Shown in pieces: positions 33,388 through 44,095 of a stretch of 64,000 bases of DNA. A model generated the notes under the pieces. That model saw nothing but the letters and a program-made list of their open reading frames with translations. It was not told the origin of the DNA and searched no databases. The translations under genes and the position numbers were made by a program. Origin of the DNA: Monoplex corrugatus (Eukaryota; Mollusca; Gastropoda; Littorinimorpha; Ranellidae). Each line of letters begins with the position of its first letter. Positions within the stretch are counted from its first letter, which is position 1. The stretch spans positions 17,786,087 through 17,850,086 of the forward strand of contig CM060314.1 in the NCBI GenBank assembly GCA_030674185.1, given 5' to 3'.

Positions 33388-33721
33388 TTTATTTGTATAG
33401 CGCATATTCCATATAAAAACATGCTCACCAGCGCTTTACATTTCCGCAAGAAAGGCAAAAGGTGATAAAAAATGTTCACAATTATATATAAATTAAGATA
33501 AAAAAAAATTAAAGCTATACAAGTAAGAAGACACATAAGAAACCACAGAATATTAAAATTTAAACACTGACTTATGTAATGAAGAAAGATTAACAGATTT
33601 TTCATATGAATAAAGAGGCATACTGTGTTTATATATTGCTGCGTGTGTATGCTTGCGTACGTGTGTGTGTACATGTGTGTGTGCGTGCGTGTGCGTTGCT
33701 GTGCGCGTGTGTTTGTAAGAA

Positions 33722-33775
<54 letters not shown>

Positions 33776-34135
33776 TGTGTGTGTGTGTGTGTGCGTGTGC
33801 TATGTTTGCATGCGTGTGTGTGTGTTTATGCATGCAATAGTTGTACATAAAATTATAATCAATATTTTGAATGAAGATAAAAACAGAAAAATTCTAATCC
33901 ATATACAGGAAAAACATTACAACTTCAGTATTACAGCATTAATACCTTGACAATCAAAATTCCTCACAAATTATGAACTATTCGCATATCATACACCACA
34001 ATTTACATACAAACAAAGATTTGAAAAAGTTTCTTAAAGTATTTCAGTCTCTTTCCCACTCAATTTCTCCCCTATCCCTTCCTCAGCTGTACACATACAG
34101 TGATACACACACATGCTCACTCAAGCACACACACA

Positions 34136-34186
<51 letters not shown>

Positions 34187-34289
34187 ACATGCACGCACAC
34201 ACACACCTTGCTCTATAGGCCCTTATACAAAATACTGTTATACAGGCAGGAGAGATTAGTCTGATGACAGACTTGCAAAATAAGGCTCT
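33353..34289 (-). repeat. LINE-A 3' region with ATT tail (minus strand)
   Basis: ATA/ATT repeats at 33353-33386 form the element's 3' tail. They are followed inward by TGTTTATTTGTATAGCGCAT and CAGCGCTTTACATTTC, which is a GCGCTATAC-type end. TG/GA repeats (33655-33835) and CA repeats (34105-34205) are embedded. The coding remnant starts at 34290. Confidence 0.75.
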
Positions 34290-34915
34290 TCAGGTTAGAT
34301 GAGTTTGAAAGAGGTGGGTTTTCAGGTGCCGTTTGAAGGTTGAGAAACACTTAGTTTTTCTGAGAGACAGTGGTAGAGAGTTCCATACATTTGGGCCAAA
34401 GACAGAAAGATTTTTTACCAAAGGTGTCTAGAGAGAAGCGAGGAACAGTCAACAGTGAGGTGTCAGAAGAGCGGAGCGTTCGAGAAGGTTTGTAACCCTG
34501 CAGGAGGTTGGCAAGATAGGATGGCATGTTCTCGTGATAGATACACTGAAAGCAGAGACAGGCAACTTTATATTGAATCCTAGCCTTTACCGGGAGCCAA
34601 TGAAGTGTTCTAAGCAGAGATTTTGCACTCTCACGCCTGGGCTTGCGGAGAACAAGGCGAGCCGCGTGGTTCTGTATGCGCTGAAGTTTAGATAGTTGAT
34701 TGTCATGGAGACCTGCGAATAGAGAGTTACAATAGTCCAGTCTAGATAGTATGAAAGAGACAGCAAGCTTGTTGGTAGCATCAGTGGAAAGGAAGGAGCG
34801 AATCTTACCAATTCTGCGTAGCTGATAGTACAGAGTACGGCACAACTGTTTGACATGGGCTTCCATAGACAGAGTATGGCACAACTGTTTGACATGGGCT
34901 TCCATAGACAATCAG
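34290..34915 (-). pseudogene. LINE-A reverse transcriptase C-terminal fragment
   Basis: The minus strand encodes YYQLRRIGKIRSFLSTDATN, LAVSFILSRLDYCNSLFAGL, QRIQNHAARLVLRKPRRESA, LRTLHWLPVKARIQYKVACL and YKPSRTLRSSDTSLLTVPRF. After a frameshift it ends with FKRHLKTHLFQTHLT and a stop at 34290. This is the conserved post-catalytic part of an L2/CR1-like RT. It is longer open (186 codons) than the copy at 1341-2226. A 39-bp in-frame tandem duplication (34832-34870 and 34871-34909) repeats MEAHVKQLC. The 5' side ends at about 34915, so it is 5'-truncated. Confidence 0.88.
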
Positions 34916-35394
34916 CACTATTGAGTTGCGTAAAGGTACTAAGGCACGTTTCGTACGCGCTAGGTAGGCGAGGTTTTCGAGAGGTATGCCACTAGAAGCG
35001 TTTGTTTGTTCCACCTAGCGGCAAGCGTGGAAATGTATTCGATAGGCAAGGCTGGGTAGCATCTGGAAAATTTTGCCGGCGAGGTAAACATTGTGGTCTT
35101 GCAAGTCGCCTTTGCGTTTGACAACTCCGTCTTGTGTTAAATAAACGCCGTACATTGGCCAAAATCCACTTCGCCTCAAGTCCCGTTTCACAGGACACAT
35201 TTTTCTCGCCCTCGCCACTCGCTGTCTCGCCACTTGGGCCCGAGCATGTTAGCGTGTAAATCATGGGTCCTTACTTCTTGCCTGGCCATGCATTGCAACA
35301 TGACTTTGGCTTCTTGCAAAGAGACCTTCAGTTTCTGCTAGTTGCGGCCAGGGTATCGAATCTTATAATGGGACGACTTACCATTAAAAAAGTG
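34916..35394. other. Unassigned sequence with minus-strand frame 35015-35233
   Basis: A 72-codon minus-strand frame includes FWPMYGVYLTQDGVVKRKGD and AGKIFQMLPSLAYR. It looks coding-like but I do not recognise a family. It has no clear splice pair. It could be part of an older retroelement ORF. Confidence 0.3.
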
Positions 35395-35955
35395 AAGACT
35401 GCAAGTCATACTCTACTGTGGGCATGCCAAAGTCCCTTTCAGTGTTAAAGCAGTATCTCCCCTTTCAGGAAATTCTGTGCTAAAAAGTTCATCTTTTGTC
35501 ACTCTTTTTCTGCCTTCCTGCTTGCTTTGATTTCTTTCATTTTCTGCCTTCTGGTCCATGCACTGTATGTGTTCTATAAAGCCTTACATACTTTCTCTTA
35601 GGATTGACAATTGGCTACCTGTATTAAGTGCATTTGTGCTCAAAAGACGTGTGATGTGAAGAAGCAGTTTTAGGTGATTTAAGCCAATGTTATGTTTTAA
35701 TGTCATTAGTAGTTTTTACATTCACATTCAGGCTTTATAGAACACATTTCACCCTTGGCGATAAACTGGAAGAAGTGGTCAACGCCAGGGCCATATCCTT
35801 AGATTATGTGTGCGAGTGCACTGATATGTGTCTTAAACGTTCTTTTATAGATTTGTTTTTATTGAGATATTATATTTGCTTTGAAATGGGTTCGGTCCTG
35901 ATATGGTTTATGAAGTCAGCTGGGCTTCAAACGATAAGAGTAAAAATAATGGGAA
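35395..35955 (+). repeat. LINE 3' untranslated region F, copy a
   Basis: It shares a chain of blocks with 58160-58830. These are TCTGCCTTCTGG/TTTTCTGCCTTA, ACTTTCTCTTAGGATTGA, TATTAAGTGCATTTGTGCTC, GTGGTCAACGCCAGGGCCAT, CTTAGATTATGTGTGCGAGT and GTCCTGATATGGTTTATGAA. The order is identical. It looks like the 3' end of a LINE whose coding part is not visible here. Confidence 0.7.
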
Positions 35956-36022
35956 CAAACTACAAAATACGGAACCACAAGACCAGGTCAGACAGGCAGT
36001 GTTATGGATTAACGTGTAACTA

Positions 36023-37655
36023 AACTACGCACAAAAAGTTAAGGATCACTTGCACAAAAATTAATAACTTTCAAAATAAGAAAGCCAATGCGTTGAAGTT
36101 TGGCAAACATTTAATTCCATGCTTTAGCGATAACGATACACAATTGCCTTCAATTTCGAGCAATCGTTTGGTGTGTACATTTGATCAAAGTGGGTACGTA
36201 TCGAAATTTGATTTCCCAAAGTCATTGAAATCACAAGACAGGGCATTCTGATGCTCCCAAAAGTTCAGTAATGCGTGTAACCGCCATGGCTGTTCTGGCA
36301 CTCGACGCAGCGAGTCCTCATCGAGTTGACCAGGTTGGTGAAGATCCTCTGTGGAAGCGCCTGCCACTCAGCCTGCAGCATCTGGTAGAGGTGTTGGGCA
36401 TCCCTGGGCGGGGGGTGGTTGCTCCTCACTTTGCGATCCAGCTCATCCCAGAGGTTCTCAATCGGGTTGAGATCGGGACTGCATGCTGGCCACTCCATTC
36501 TGTTGACTCCAGACTGCTGCAGGAAGTCGTTGACCACCCTTGCCCTGTGGAGGCGAGCGTTGTCATCCTGGTAGACAGCCGTCGGTCCCATCTGCTGCAG
36601 TGTAGGCACAGCCAGCGGTCGAAGGATCTCATCCCGGTATCGGAGGCCAGTCAGGTTACCCTGTACATGATACAAGGGTGTTCTGTGGTGAAGGCTGAAG
36701 GCCCCACAGACCATTACAGAACCTCCACCAAAGGCCACCTTTTCTTGGACAGTGGTGTCGATAAAGCGTTGCCTTGGGCGCCTCCAGATCCTCAGTCGGC
36801 CGTCGTTGTGGTTCATGGTGAAGCGTGATTCATCACTGAACAGGACCTGGGACCATTGCTGACGTGTCCACCTCACGTGACGTCTGCAGAAGGCGCGGCG
36901 TGCTGCCCTATGGGCTGGAGTTAAGCGTGGCCGTACAACTGGGCGACGAGGACGGAGGTTAAACCCATGAAGGCGGTTCCGTATGGTCTGCTGGCTGATG
37001 TTGATGTTAGTAGCCACCCTCAGCTGCCTTCGAATGATGCTGGAAGGGGCTGTTCTTGTCTGCAGGGCTTGTCGTTCAATGAGACGATCTTCCCGTGGGT
37101 TTGTCTTCTTCGGTCGACCAGATCTGCGTCTTTCATGGACCCTCCCAGTGGCTGTGAAGCGTTGAATCAGTCTGACAATGACCGAGATGGACACCTGAAG
37201 TCGCCTGGCCACTTCTCGCTTGGGAACACCATCTTGGAACCATGCAACAGCTCGTCCCCTCTCAAACTCGCTCAATTTTCGTCGTGGAGGCATTGTCAGA
37301 TCAGGCCTACTACTGGTGGAATGTCTTCTGATAAAGCCAAGCAAGAGACAGCATCTCACACATAAACAGCAGTGCTTGCACGTGCATAATGGTTTTTCCA
37401 TCTGGCTTGTGCAATGTGTTCAGGCAGAACGGTCCAAAACAAGGTCCTTTTTCGCAAGTTTCCGCTTTTCCGTTTGCGGCCAAGCTCAGTAGTAGAGAAT
37501 CCCGTGCAATTTTCGCACTAACACAACATCGCCCACTTACAGCTGAACAAGAATTCATAACAATTTGGCTGGACTGAGAAATAAATAACAGTAGCGAACT
37601 GAGTTTATTACGCACCTGTTTTCTCATAGTGATCCTTAACTTTTTGTGCGTAGCT
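36023..37655 (-). mobile_element. Tc1-like transposon, family A copy A1 (1633 bp)
   Basis: The element lies between TA dinucleotides (36021-36022 and 37656-37657). Its ends are inverted repeats of about 28 bp with core CTACGCACAAAAAGTTAA. It carries one transposase frame on the minus strand after a 5' leader of about 360 bp. The ends and length match copies A2 and A3. The outermost two bases differ between ends (AA at the left, AG at the right when read inward). Confidence 0.95.
36265..37293 (-). CDS. Tc1-family (DD34E) transposase, copy A1, probably impaired
   Basis: The 342-residue protein excises and inserts the element at TA sites. Residues 1-110 hold two helix-turn-helix (paired-like) units with the basic linker SGRPKK near residues 58-63. 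The catalytic triad is D154 (LFSDESRF), D244 (YQDDNAR) and E279 (NPIENLW), with 34 residues between the last two. The start MPPRRKLSEF was chosen because it gives the usual Tc1 length. An in-frame ATG 36 codons upstream (37401) adds a Cys-rich stretch. The frame is intact, but at conserved positions A1 has Cys at W196 (GGSVMVxGAF), Leu at P248 (DDNARxH) and Arg at G174. The last two are typical of drift, so activity is doubtful. Confidence 0.9.
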   Translation of the reverse strand: MPPRRKLSEFERGRAVAWFQDGVPKREVARRLQVSISVIVRLIQRFTATGRVHERRRSGRPKKTNPREDRLIERQALQTRTAPSSIIRRQLRVATNINISQQTIRNRLHGFNLRPRRPVVRPRLTPAHRAARRAFCRRHVRWTRQQWSQVLFSDESRFTMNHNDGRLRIWRRPRQRFIDTTVQEKVAFGGGSVMVCGAFSLHHRTPLYHVQGNLTGLRYRDEILRPLAVPTLQQMGPTAVYQDDNARLHRARVVNDFLQQSGVNRMEWPACSPDLNPIENLWDELDRKVRSNHPPPRDAQHLYQMLQAEWQALPQRIFTNLVNSMRTRCVECQNSHGGYTHY

Positions 37656-37744
37656 TACAAAGACCTGTATCTGTGACCAACACTACCACCAACAACAATG
37701 ATAAAAAGTAGTCCGACTCAGTTTAGGAATCACAACAAAAAAAA

Positions 37745-38000
37745 CACGAAAAAAGAATAAGAATACGTATTTAATACAAGACAAAGACAGGCGCACATTG
37801 AGGCCAACTGGCTTTTGTCAAGCGTAAGATCACAAACACCAGATACAAAAATTAGAACAAGACTGAAACTTCCCTGCTGCTCCGTCTGGTGTGAAAAAAG
37901 GAAATACTTTTCTCACACCGGACGGAGCAGCAGAGAAGTTTCAGCTGGCCGAAAATTTGCGCCTGTCTTATTGTATTAAAGACGCATTCTTATTCTTTGT
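37745..38000. mobile_element. Foldback (hairpin) element
   Basis: A long imperfect inverted repeat is centred near 37904. The inner arms, CTGAAACTTCCCTGCTGCTC to GTGTGAAAA (37863-37897) and TTCTCACACCGGACGGAGCA to AGTTTCAG (37910-37944), pair almost completely around a 12-bp loop. The outer arms (GAATAAGAATACGTATTTAA with CAGGCGCACATTGAGGCCAA, against GGCCGAAAATTTGCGCCTGT and GACGCATTCTTATTC) also pair. The left arm has an extra 45 bp or so (GTCAAGCGTAAGATC). No coding capacity is seen. A single arm occurs at 26345-26510, so this is a dispersed family, MITE- or foldback-like. Confidence 0.75.
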
Positions 38001-38199
38001 TCGTGTTTTGTCTGGTTCCTGTTTGCTTGAATACAGACATTTGCACTTGTTTTGGATTTTGTACGACTCGGTTCAGTTCGTCGTGTCTACCAGTATGCAC
38101 AACAATGAATCTTTTTAAATTTCAGGCAAACTTACTCATGATATACATCAACTATAATTAGTATGTTGCACGTCCTAACGAAAATTCCGGTGTCCACAG

Positions 38200-38355
38200 G
38201 TAGCGACAGCGACTGTGACCCTTCTGCACCGTGCCTTCAGTGAACAAGAAGCCCTGCACATACATGACCTGTGTAAACATCCCAAGACGCTGCGTGATGT
38301 AGTTTACACGTTCACCTACCGTCTGATCCATTTACCCAACCTTCAGAGTGTCCTT
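38200..38355 (+). CDS. Candidate internal exon of a host gene (52 codons, phase 0)
   Basis: An open segment with VATATVTLLHRAFSEQEALH and DVVYTFTYRLIHLPNLQSVL is preceded by TGTCCACAG (acceptor). A CCTAAC branch-point-like motif lies about 23 bases upstream of that. It is followed directly by GTAAGT (a consensus donor). The other two + frames contain stops, and the length is an exact multiple of three. It is richer in GC than its surroundings, and I find no similarity to transposable elements in the window. The polypyrimidine tract is weak. I do not recognise the protein. The residue pattern (Leu/Val/His, amphipathic) suggests a helical repeat protein, but that is only an inference. No flanking exon is visible, so the introns would be long. 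Confidence 0.5.
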
Positions 38356-38439
38356 GTAAGTAATCAGATCAAACGTTGAAACTTGGGAAAGGGGAGAAGT
38401 GGGTGACCAAGAGGGAGATTTGAGTATGTTCAAGAGGGA

Positions 38440-41090
38440 TTCATCGCAAGAACTTCACCAGCAAATCACCAAGAAAAGCACAAAGAACAATACCAACACA
38501 TGGCAGAACCAGAACACCAAAGGCACCTAGGAACAGAAGAAACAAAACTTTTCAGAACGAACAAATATAAGACAGAAAAACACGAGGAAAAAGAACAAGA
38601 ACAGTACGAAGTGAAAAAGGCAGCAAGAACAAGAAAAACAAAACCAAAAATAAAAATTAGAAAATTATTCTTAAGAGAAACATGTACAGAAAGTGCAAGA
38701 TAAAAACAGCAAAAGTGACATCACCCAAAACATATAATAGCAACAAAGAGCTGGAAAAAAAAAACACCAAGACAACACGATTTCCAAAATCTAAGCGGAG
38801 CAAAAGCAAGAAGACAAAACCAATCACAACAACAATAGGAACGACAAGAAGAACAAAAACAAAACAAAAAGAACAGAATATACGTTACCAAAAAGTCGAA
38901 GAAAAAACCAGCAGCAACAACAACAAAATACGACATAGCAAACCCAGAGCAAAACAAAAAGACAAAACAGAACGAAAAAGTAAACCAAAAAAAACGAAAA
39001 ATAGAAAACGGAACAATACACAATGCATGGCAAACCCACAACTATGCTTGTTACACAATCAACAACAAAAGAAAATCAACATTGATACACAGAAATGGAA
39101 ACAAAAGCTATAACGGAAAGAATACCAGAAGAAATGAAGAGCAAAAGGAACAAGAAGCTTTGCGTCAAGAAGCGATACAAGCCACAAAAAAGAACATCTG
39201 TGATGACAACAAAGGGACGAGCTTCGCCAGCAAATCAAGAAAAGCACAAAGAACAGTGAAAGGGAAAACATCAAGCACAATAAACACGTCGAAAAAAATA
39301 GCAACACAAACAGGATCAAGAATGAAAAACGATGGAACGAGCATGACTAGGGACAAAATCGATGGAAAAAGAAAAGTGGATAAAACCACATAAAGAAGGC
39401 CAAAACAAAACAGAAAAAACAAAATGGGGAAAAAGTGACACGAAGAAAAACAAAATAAAGGAAAGAGAAAATCTTAACAATAATAGCAAAAACAACAAAA
39501 ACAATGAGAAAAAAATCACGAACATAAACAAAGACGACAAAAAGTCAAAGAAACAAAAGAATAACAAAGTCAACAAGAACAAGAGGAGGAACAAGTACGG
39601 GAAGAACCAAGTGTAGAAAAGCAAAACAGACACCAGCAAGTATACAATAACAATACCAACACATGGCAGAACCAGAACACCAAAGTCACCTAGGAACAGA
39701 AGAAACAAAACTTTTTAGAATGAACAAATATAAGACAGAAAAGCACGAGGAAAAGAACAAGAGCAGTAAGAACTGATAAAGGCAGCAAGAACAAGAAAAC
39801 CAAAACCAAAACCAAACACTACAAAAGTATTCTGAAGAGAAACATGTACAGAAAGCACAAGATAGAAAGAGCAAAAGTGACATCACCAAAAACACAAAAT
39901 AGCAACAAAAAGCTGAAAAAAACCAACACCAAGACAACACAAATTACAAAATCTAGGTGGAGAAAAAAGCAAGAAGACAAAACCAATCAGAAGAACGACA
40001 GGATCGTCAAGAACAACAACAAAAAACACACACAAAAAAAACCAACAGAATATTCTTCACCAAAAAGGCGAAACAAACAGCAGCAACAACAACGTCATAA
40101 ACGTCATAAAGCAAACCCCGAGAAAAACAAAACAAAACAAAGCAAAACAAAAAGGCTAAAAAAGATATACGACAAAACAGAAACGAAAAAGTAAAAAAAA
40201 ACAACAAAGAATTCTAACAGAACAATACACAATGCATGGCAAATCCAAACTATGCTTGTTACACAAACAACAACAATAGCATCAACATGGATACACAGAA
40301 ATGGAAACAAAAACAATAACGGAAAGAATACCAGAAGAAATGAAGAGTAAAACGAACAAAAAGCTTTGCAACAAGAAGCAATACGACAAGCAACAGAAAA
40401 AGAACATCTGTGATAACAACAATGGCAAGAACTTCACCAGCAAATCACCAAGAAAAGACAAAGAACAATGAAAGGGAAAAAATCAAGAACAATGAACACT
40501 TCGAAAAGAACAGCAACGCAAACAGAATCAAAAATGAAAAACGATGGAACGAGCAAAACTAGGGGACAAAATGAAAATCAATGGAAAAAGAAAAGTGGCT
40601 AAAACCACAAAAAGAAGGCAACAAAAAAAAAAGGAAAAAAATGAGACCAGAACCAGAACACCAAAGGCACCTAGGAACAGAAACAAAACTTTTCAGAACG
40701 AACAAATGTAAGACGGAAAAACACGAGGAAAAAGAACAAGACCAGTAAGAACTGAAAAAGGCACCAAGAACAGGAAAACCAAAACCAAAAACAAAAACTA
40801 CAAACTTATTCTGAAGAGAAACAAGTACAGAAAGCGCAAGATAGAACCAGCAAAAGTGACAGCACCAAAAACATATCAACAAATAGCTGAAAATAACACC
40901 AAGATAACAACGAATTACAAAGTCTAAGTGGAGCAAAAGCAAGAAGAGAAAACCAATAAGAACAACAACAGGAACGACAAAAACAACAAATCAACAACAA
41001 ACAAAACAACAGAATATTCGTCACCAAAAAGTCGAAAAAACAAACCAGCAGCAGCAGAAACAAAAAAACAACACAAAACAAACCCAGAGC

Positions 41091-41121
<31 letters not shown>

Positions 41122-43309
41122 AAAAAAAAAAAAAAACTATGAAGAAAAAAAGCAACAAAAAAAAAGAATAGAAAACAGCAATACACAAGGCATGGCAAAT
41201 CCACAACTATGCTTGTTACGCAATCAACAACAAAAGCAAGAAGATATAAACAAAGAACAAGGAATTCAAATCACTACCTTACAGCTACAGCAACACGAAA
41301 GAAAACACTCGAAACAAAGCAAACAAAACAAACAAACAAACAAAAGTACATTAAATATAAAAAATCACAAACGAAGGGGAAAAAACAAGAAAAACAAAGC
41401 ACGAACAATACACAGTATATGGCAAATCCATTACTTGATTATTGCACAATCAATAACAACAGAATCAATATGAAAAAAATTATATGAAATCAAAATCAAT
41501 AACAGCAAGAAAATCGGGAGAAATAGAAGAGTAAACGGGACAAGAAGCAGAAGAAAAAGATCTACAAGAAGCAGAAGAAGAATATCAAACGACAAAGATA
41601 TCAACAAGTCATCACTAAAATGTCAAAGACGAGTGGAAGGGGGAAAAAAACAAAGAAGAAAATGTAAATGAAAGACAAAATAGCTATGAGACCTGGAATA
41701 AGAATGAAAAAAATACTAAATAAACATAAGTAGTGGACGAAATCAAAAGCAACGACAAAAACACCTGAAACGATATAAAGGAAACGAGCACAAACAACAA
41801 CAACAAAAAGACCAGAAGAAAACAAAGCAAAAAAAAAAAAAAGACAACGAAAACAAAACCAAAGAAAAACAAAAGGGAAATGAAAGAAAGGAAAAAAATA
41901 GAGCATTCGTGACAAAAACAACAGAAACAAGAAAAAAAAACACGAACATAAACAAATACAAGTCGAAGAAACAAAAGAACAACGAAGTCAACAGGAAAAG
42001 AAGGAACAAGTACAGGAAGAATAAGTGTAGAAGGGCAAAACATAAATCGGCAAGAATACGATCACAATATCAACATATGACAGAACCAGAACACCAAAGG
42101 CACCAAGGAACAGGAAGAAACAAAAAAAAACTTCAGAGAGAAAAAACACAAGGTAGAAAAACACGAGAAAAAATGAACAAAAGCAATAAGAACTACAAGA
42201 GCGGCAAGAACAAAAAAAAAGCAACCAAAAACAAAACAAAATTATTCGGAAGAGAAAACACAGAAAAATAAACAAAAACAAAAGCGACAATAGCACGAAC
42301 ATAAAAATAATATTAACAAATAGCCGAACCACAACACCAAGGTCACTAACAATAACAAGAGTCGCAAAGTATAGTAGGCAGAGCAAAAACAAGACACCCA
42401 AAGAAACACACAACGGGGGAACGAAATTACTACTATAATTCCTGCAACACGAAAAAGAACCCACCCACCCACCAACGTACCTCCCAAAAGAATATAAAAC
42501 ACATAAACAAAACAGAAATGAAGAAAAAACAACAACAAAAAACAGTAAACGATAAATGACAAATCCACTACAATTATTATTGCACTATCAATAAAACGGT
42601 ATCAACATGGATACACATATGAAAAGAAAATCAATAGCAGCAAGAGAACCAGGAAAAAATGGAAGAATAAAAGGGACAAGAAGCAAAACAAGAAGAAGAA
42701 ACAAAAATCTATGAAAACATTGACGGCTGAAACAACAAATCGCCAAGAAAAGCACGACAAAGAATACTGGAACAGAAAAAAATCAACAACAAAAAGTAAC
42801 GAAAAGACGAATAGCAACAGGACAAAAAACAAGAATAAAAAAGAAGCTAAAGAAACATAACTAGGCGACAAAATCAAAAGCAGAGACAAAAGTAAAAGAA
42901 AAATAGCTGAAACGATATGAAGAAAGCGAACAACAAAACAAAGCAGAACAAGAAAAACAAAACAAAAGTAACAGAAAACCAAAAGGGAAACACAGCAGCA
43001 CCAAGAGCACCAACAAGAACACAAATATGGTACTAATGAACAGGACAAAAACAAGACAAAAGAAACGCACAACATGAGAATAAATCGACGACACAACAAA
43101 TGCTACAACTACAACAGCTGACGGGAATCAAATACACAACAGGCACAGGAACAAGAACTTGTAGATTAGAAACAAAACAGAATAGAATAACAGACAAAAT
43201 TAAGAACGAAGCAAATGACAACCAGAAGTTAACAAACATACAATCAAACACAATATCAGTCAACATGATGAAGAAGAGGAACACAAGAAGAACTAAAATG
43301 AGAGAACTT
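38440..43309. repeat. A-rich macrosatellite-like array, units of about 1.0-1.4 kb
   Basis: The + strand is almost T-free and rich in AAAC, AGAAC and CAAAA motifs for about 4.9 kb. Landmarks recur in the same orientation. ACATGGCAGAACCAGAACAC and relatives occur at about 38497, 39660, 40647 and 42075. AAACATGTACAGAAAG-type blocks occur at about 38679, 39840 and 40827. GCATGGCAAATCCACAACTA-type blocks occur at about 39025, 40234, 41190, 41417 and 42551. Spacing of 1.0-1.4 kb gives at least four diverged units. A 23-bp C run followed by a 25-bp A run lies at 41090-41137. Long minus-strand Phe/Leu frames are by-products. Confidence 0.85.
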
Positions 43310-44090
43310 TGAAGCCTTTCATCGGGCCTCCATGTGTAGCTTCCTTGAGTTAGTGCTACTTTGCATGAGCTCGGAACATGTTCCACTGTTTGTTTGCCCT
43401 GGCAGAGCGGGCACACAAGGTCATCTATTTTCCCCTATGTCACCAGATTCGAGGGCAAGAGTTAAACTTGAGAATGAAACCGATTCTGATAGTGGCCACT
43501 ATTCCAGCTTAGACATCTTAAGAGTGCACTTCACATCGAGGTTCCTCTTATGTTTTATCTTTTTGGAATGGTTGTGGCATGCTCTCCACAGCCAGACACT
43601 TCCGAAAAGCCTGTTCTCTGGACTTACAAAGCGAGGTATTCGTTGTCCGTAAGGTGTTTAGTCAGCCTCGCAGCCTGCCAGAGGATTATTTTCCACTTGA
43701 GTTCAGAAGTGATAGTTGTCTTGAAGGAACTTCGAATTCTGTTCTTTTGGGGATGTATACTCTATCTGCTACAATCCACTGGTTGATAATCTCCCGGTTC
43801 CTGCATGCTGACCATGTTTCTGGATCCGCTTGAGGACAAGTGGACATTTCCTCAAGCAGCAGATGAGCTATTTCTTTACTGCGACATGACGATGTCAAGT
43901 GATGCTTCGCCCAGAGGATTGGAATGTTTTCCTGTGATGCTGTTCCAGAGTTGTTATATCTGTTGTGACCGTCCCTGAATTGAGTGACTGGAAGAATTTC
44001 CTGCCATACTGGAAGGGTTGTCTGAAGAAATTTTGTCTTTTTGCTGCTTTCTTGAGTATTTTGCCTTGCTGAGGGTTCTTTCTCTTTGAG
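43310..44090 (-). pseudogene. Retroelement fragment with CPLC...H..C finger
   Basis: A minus-strand frame down from about 44126 contains VWQEILPVTQFRDGHNRYNN, LLLEEMSTCPQADPETW and NREIINQWIVADRVY. After frame changes, a segment CPLCQGKQTVEHVPSSCKVA with TQGSYTWRPDERL lies near 43320-43416. The Cys-x2-Cys...His...Cys followed by GRYTWRHD-like residues is, in my experience of animal retroelement proteins, located upstream of the ELTVPxE nuclease-like region seen at 19999-20466. It is broken by several stops. The function in the parent element is unknown to me. Confidence 0.5.
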
Positions 44091-44095
44091 GGAAC

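Noticed and set aside
36271..36828. 185-codon + strand frame antisense to the A1 transposase
   Set aside because: It is the shadow of the transposase; the same antisense frame appears in A2 (55028-55585).
38440..43309. Many Phe/Leu/Cys minus-strand frames resembling membrane proteins
   Set aside because: The minus strand is T-rich throughout, so hydrophobic codons are forced. Frames overlap and break without pattern.
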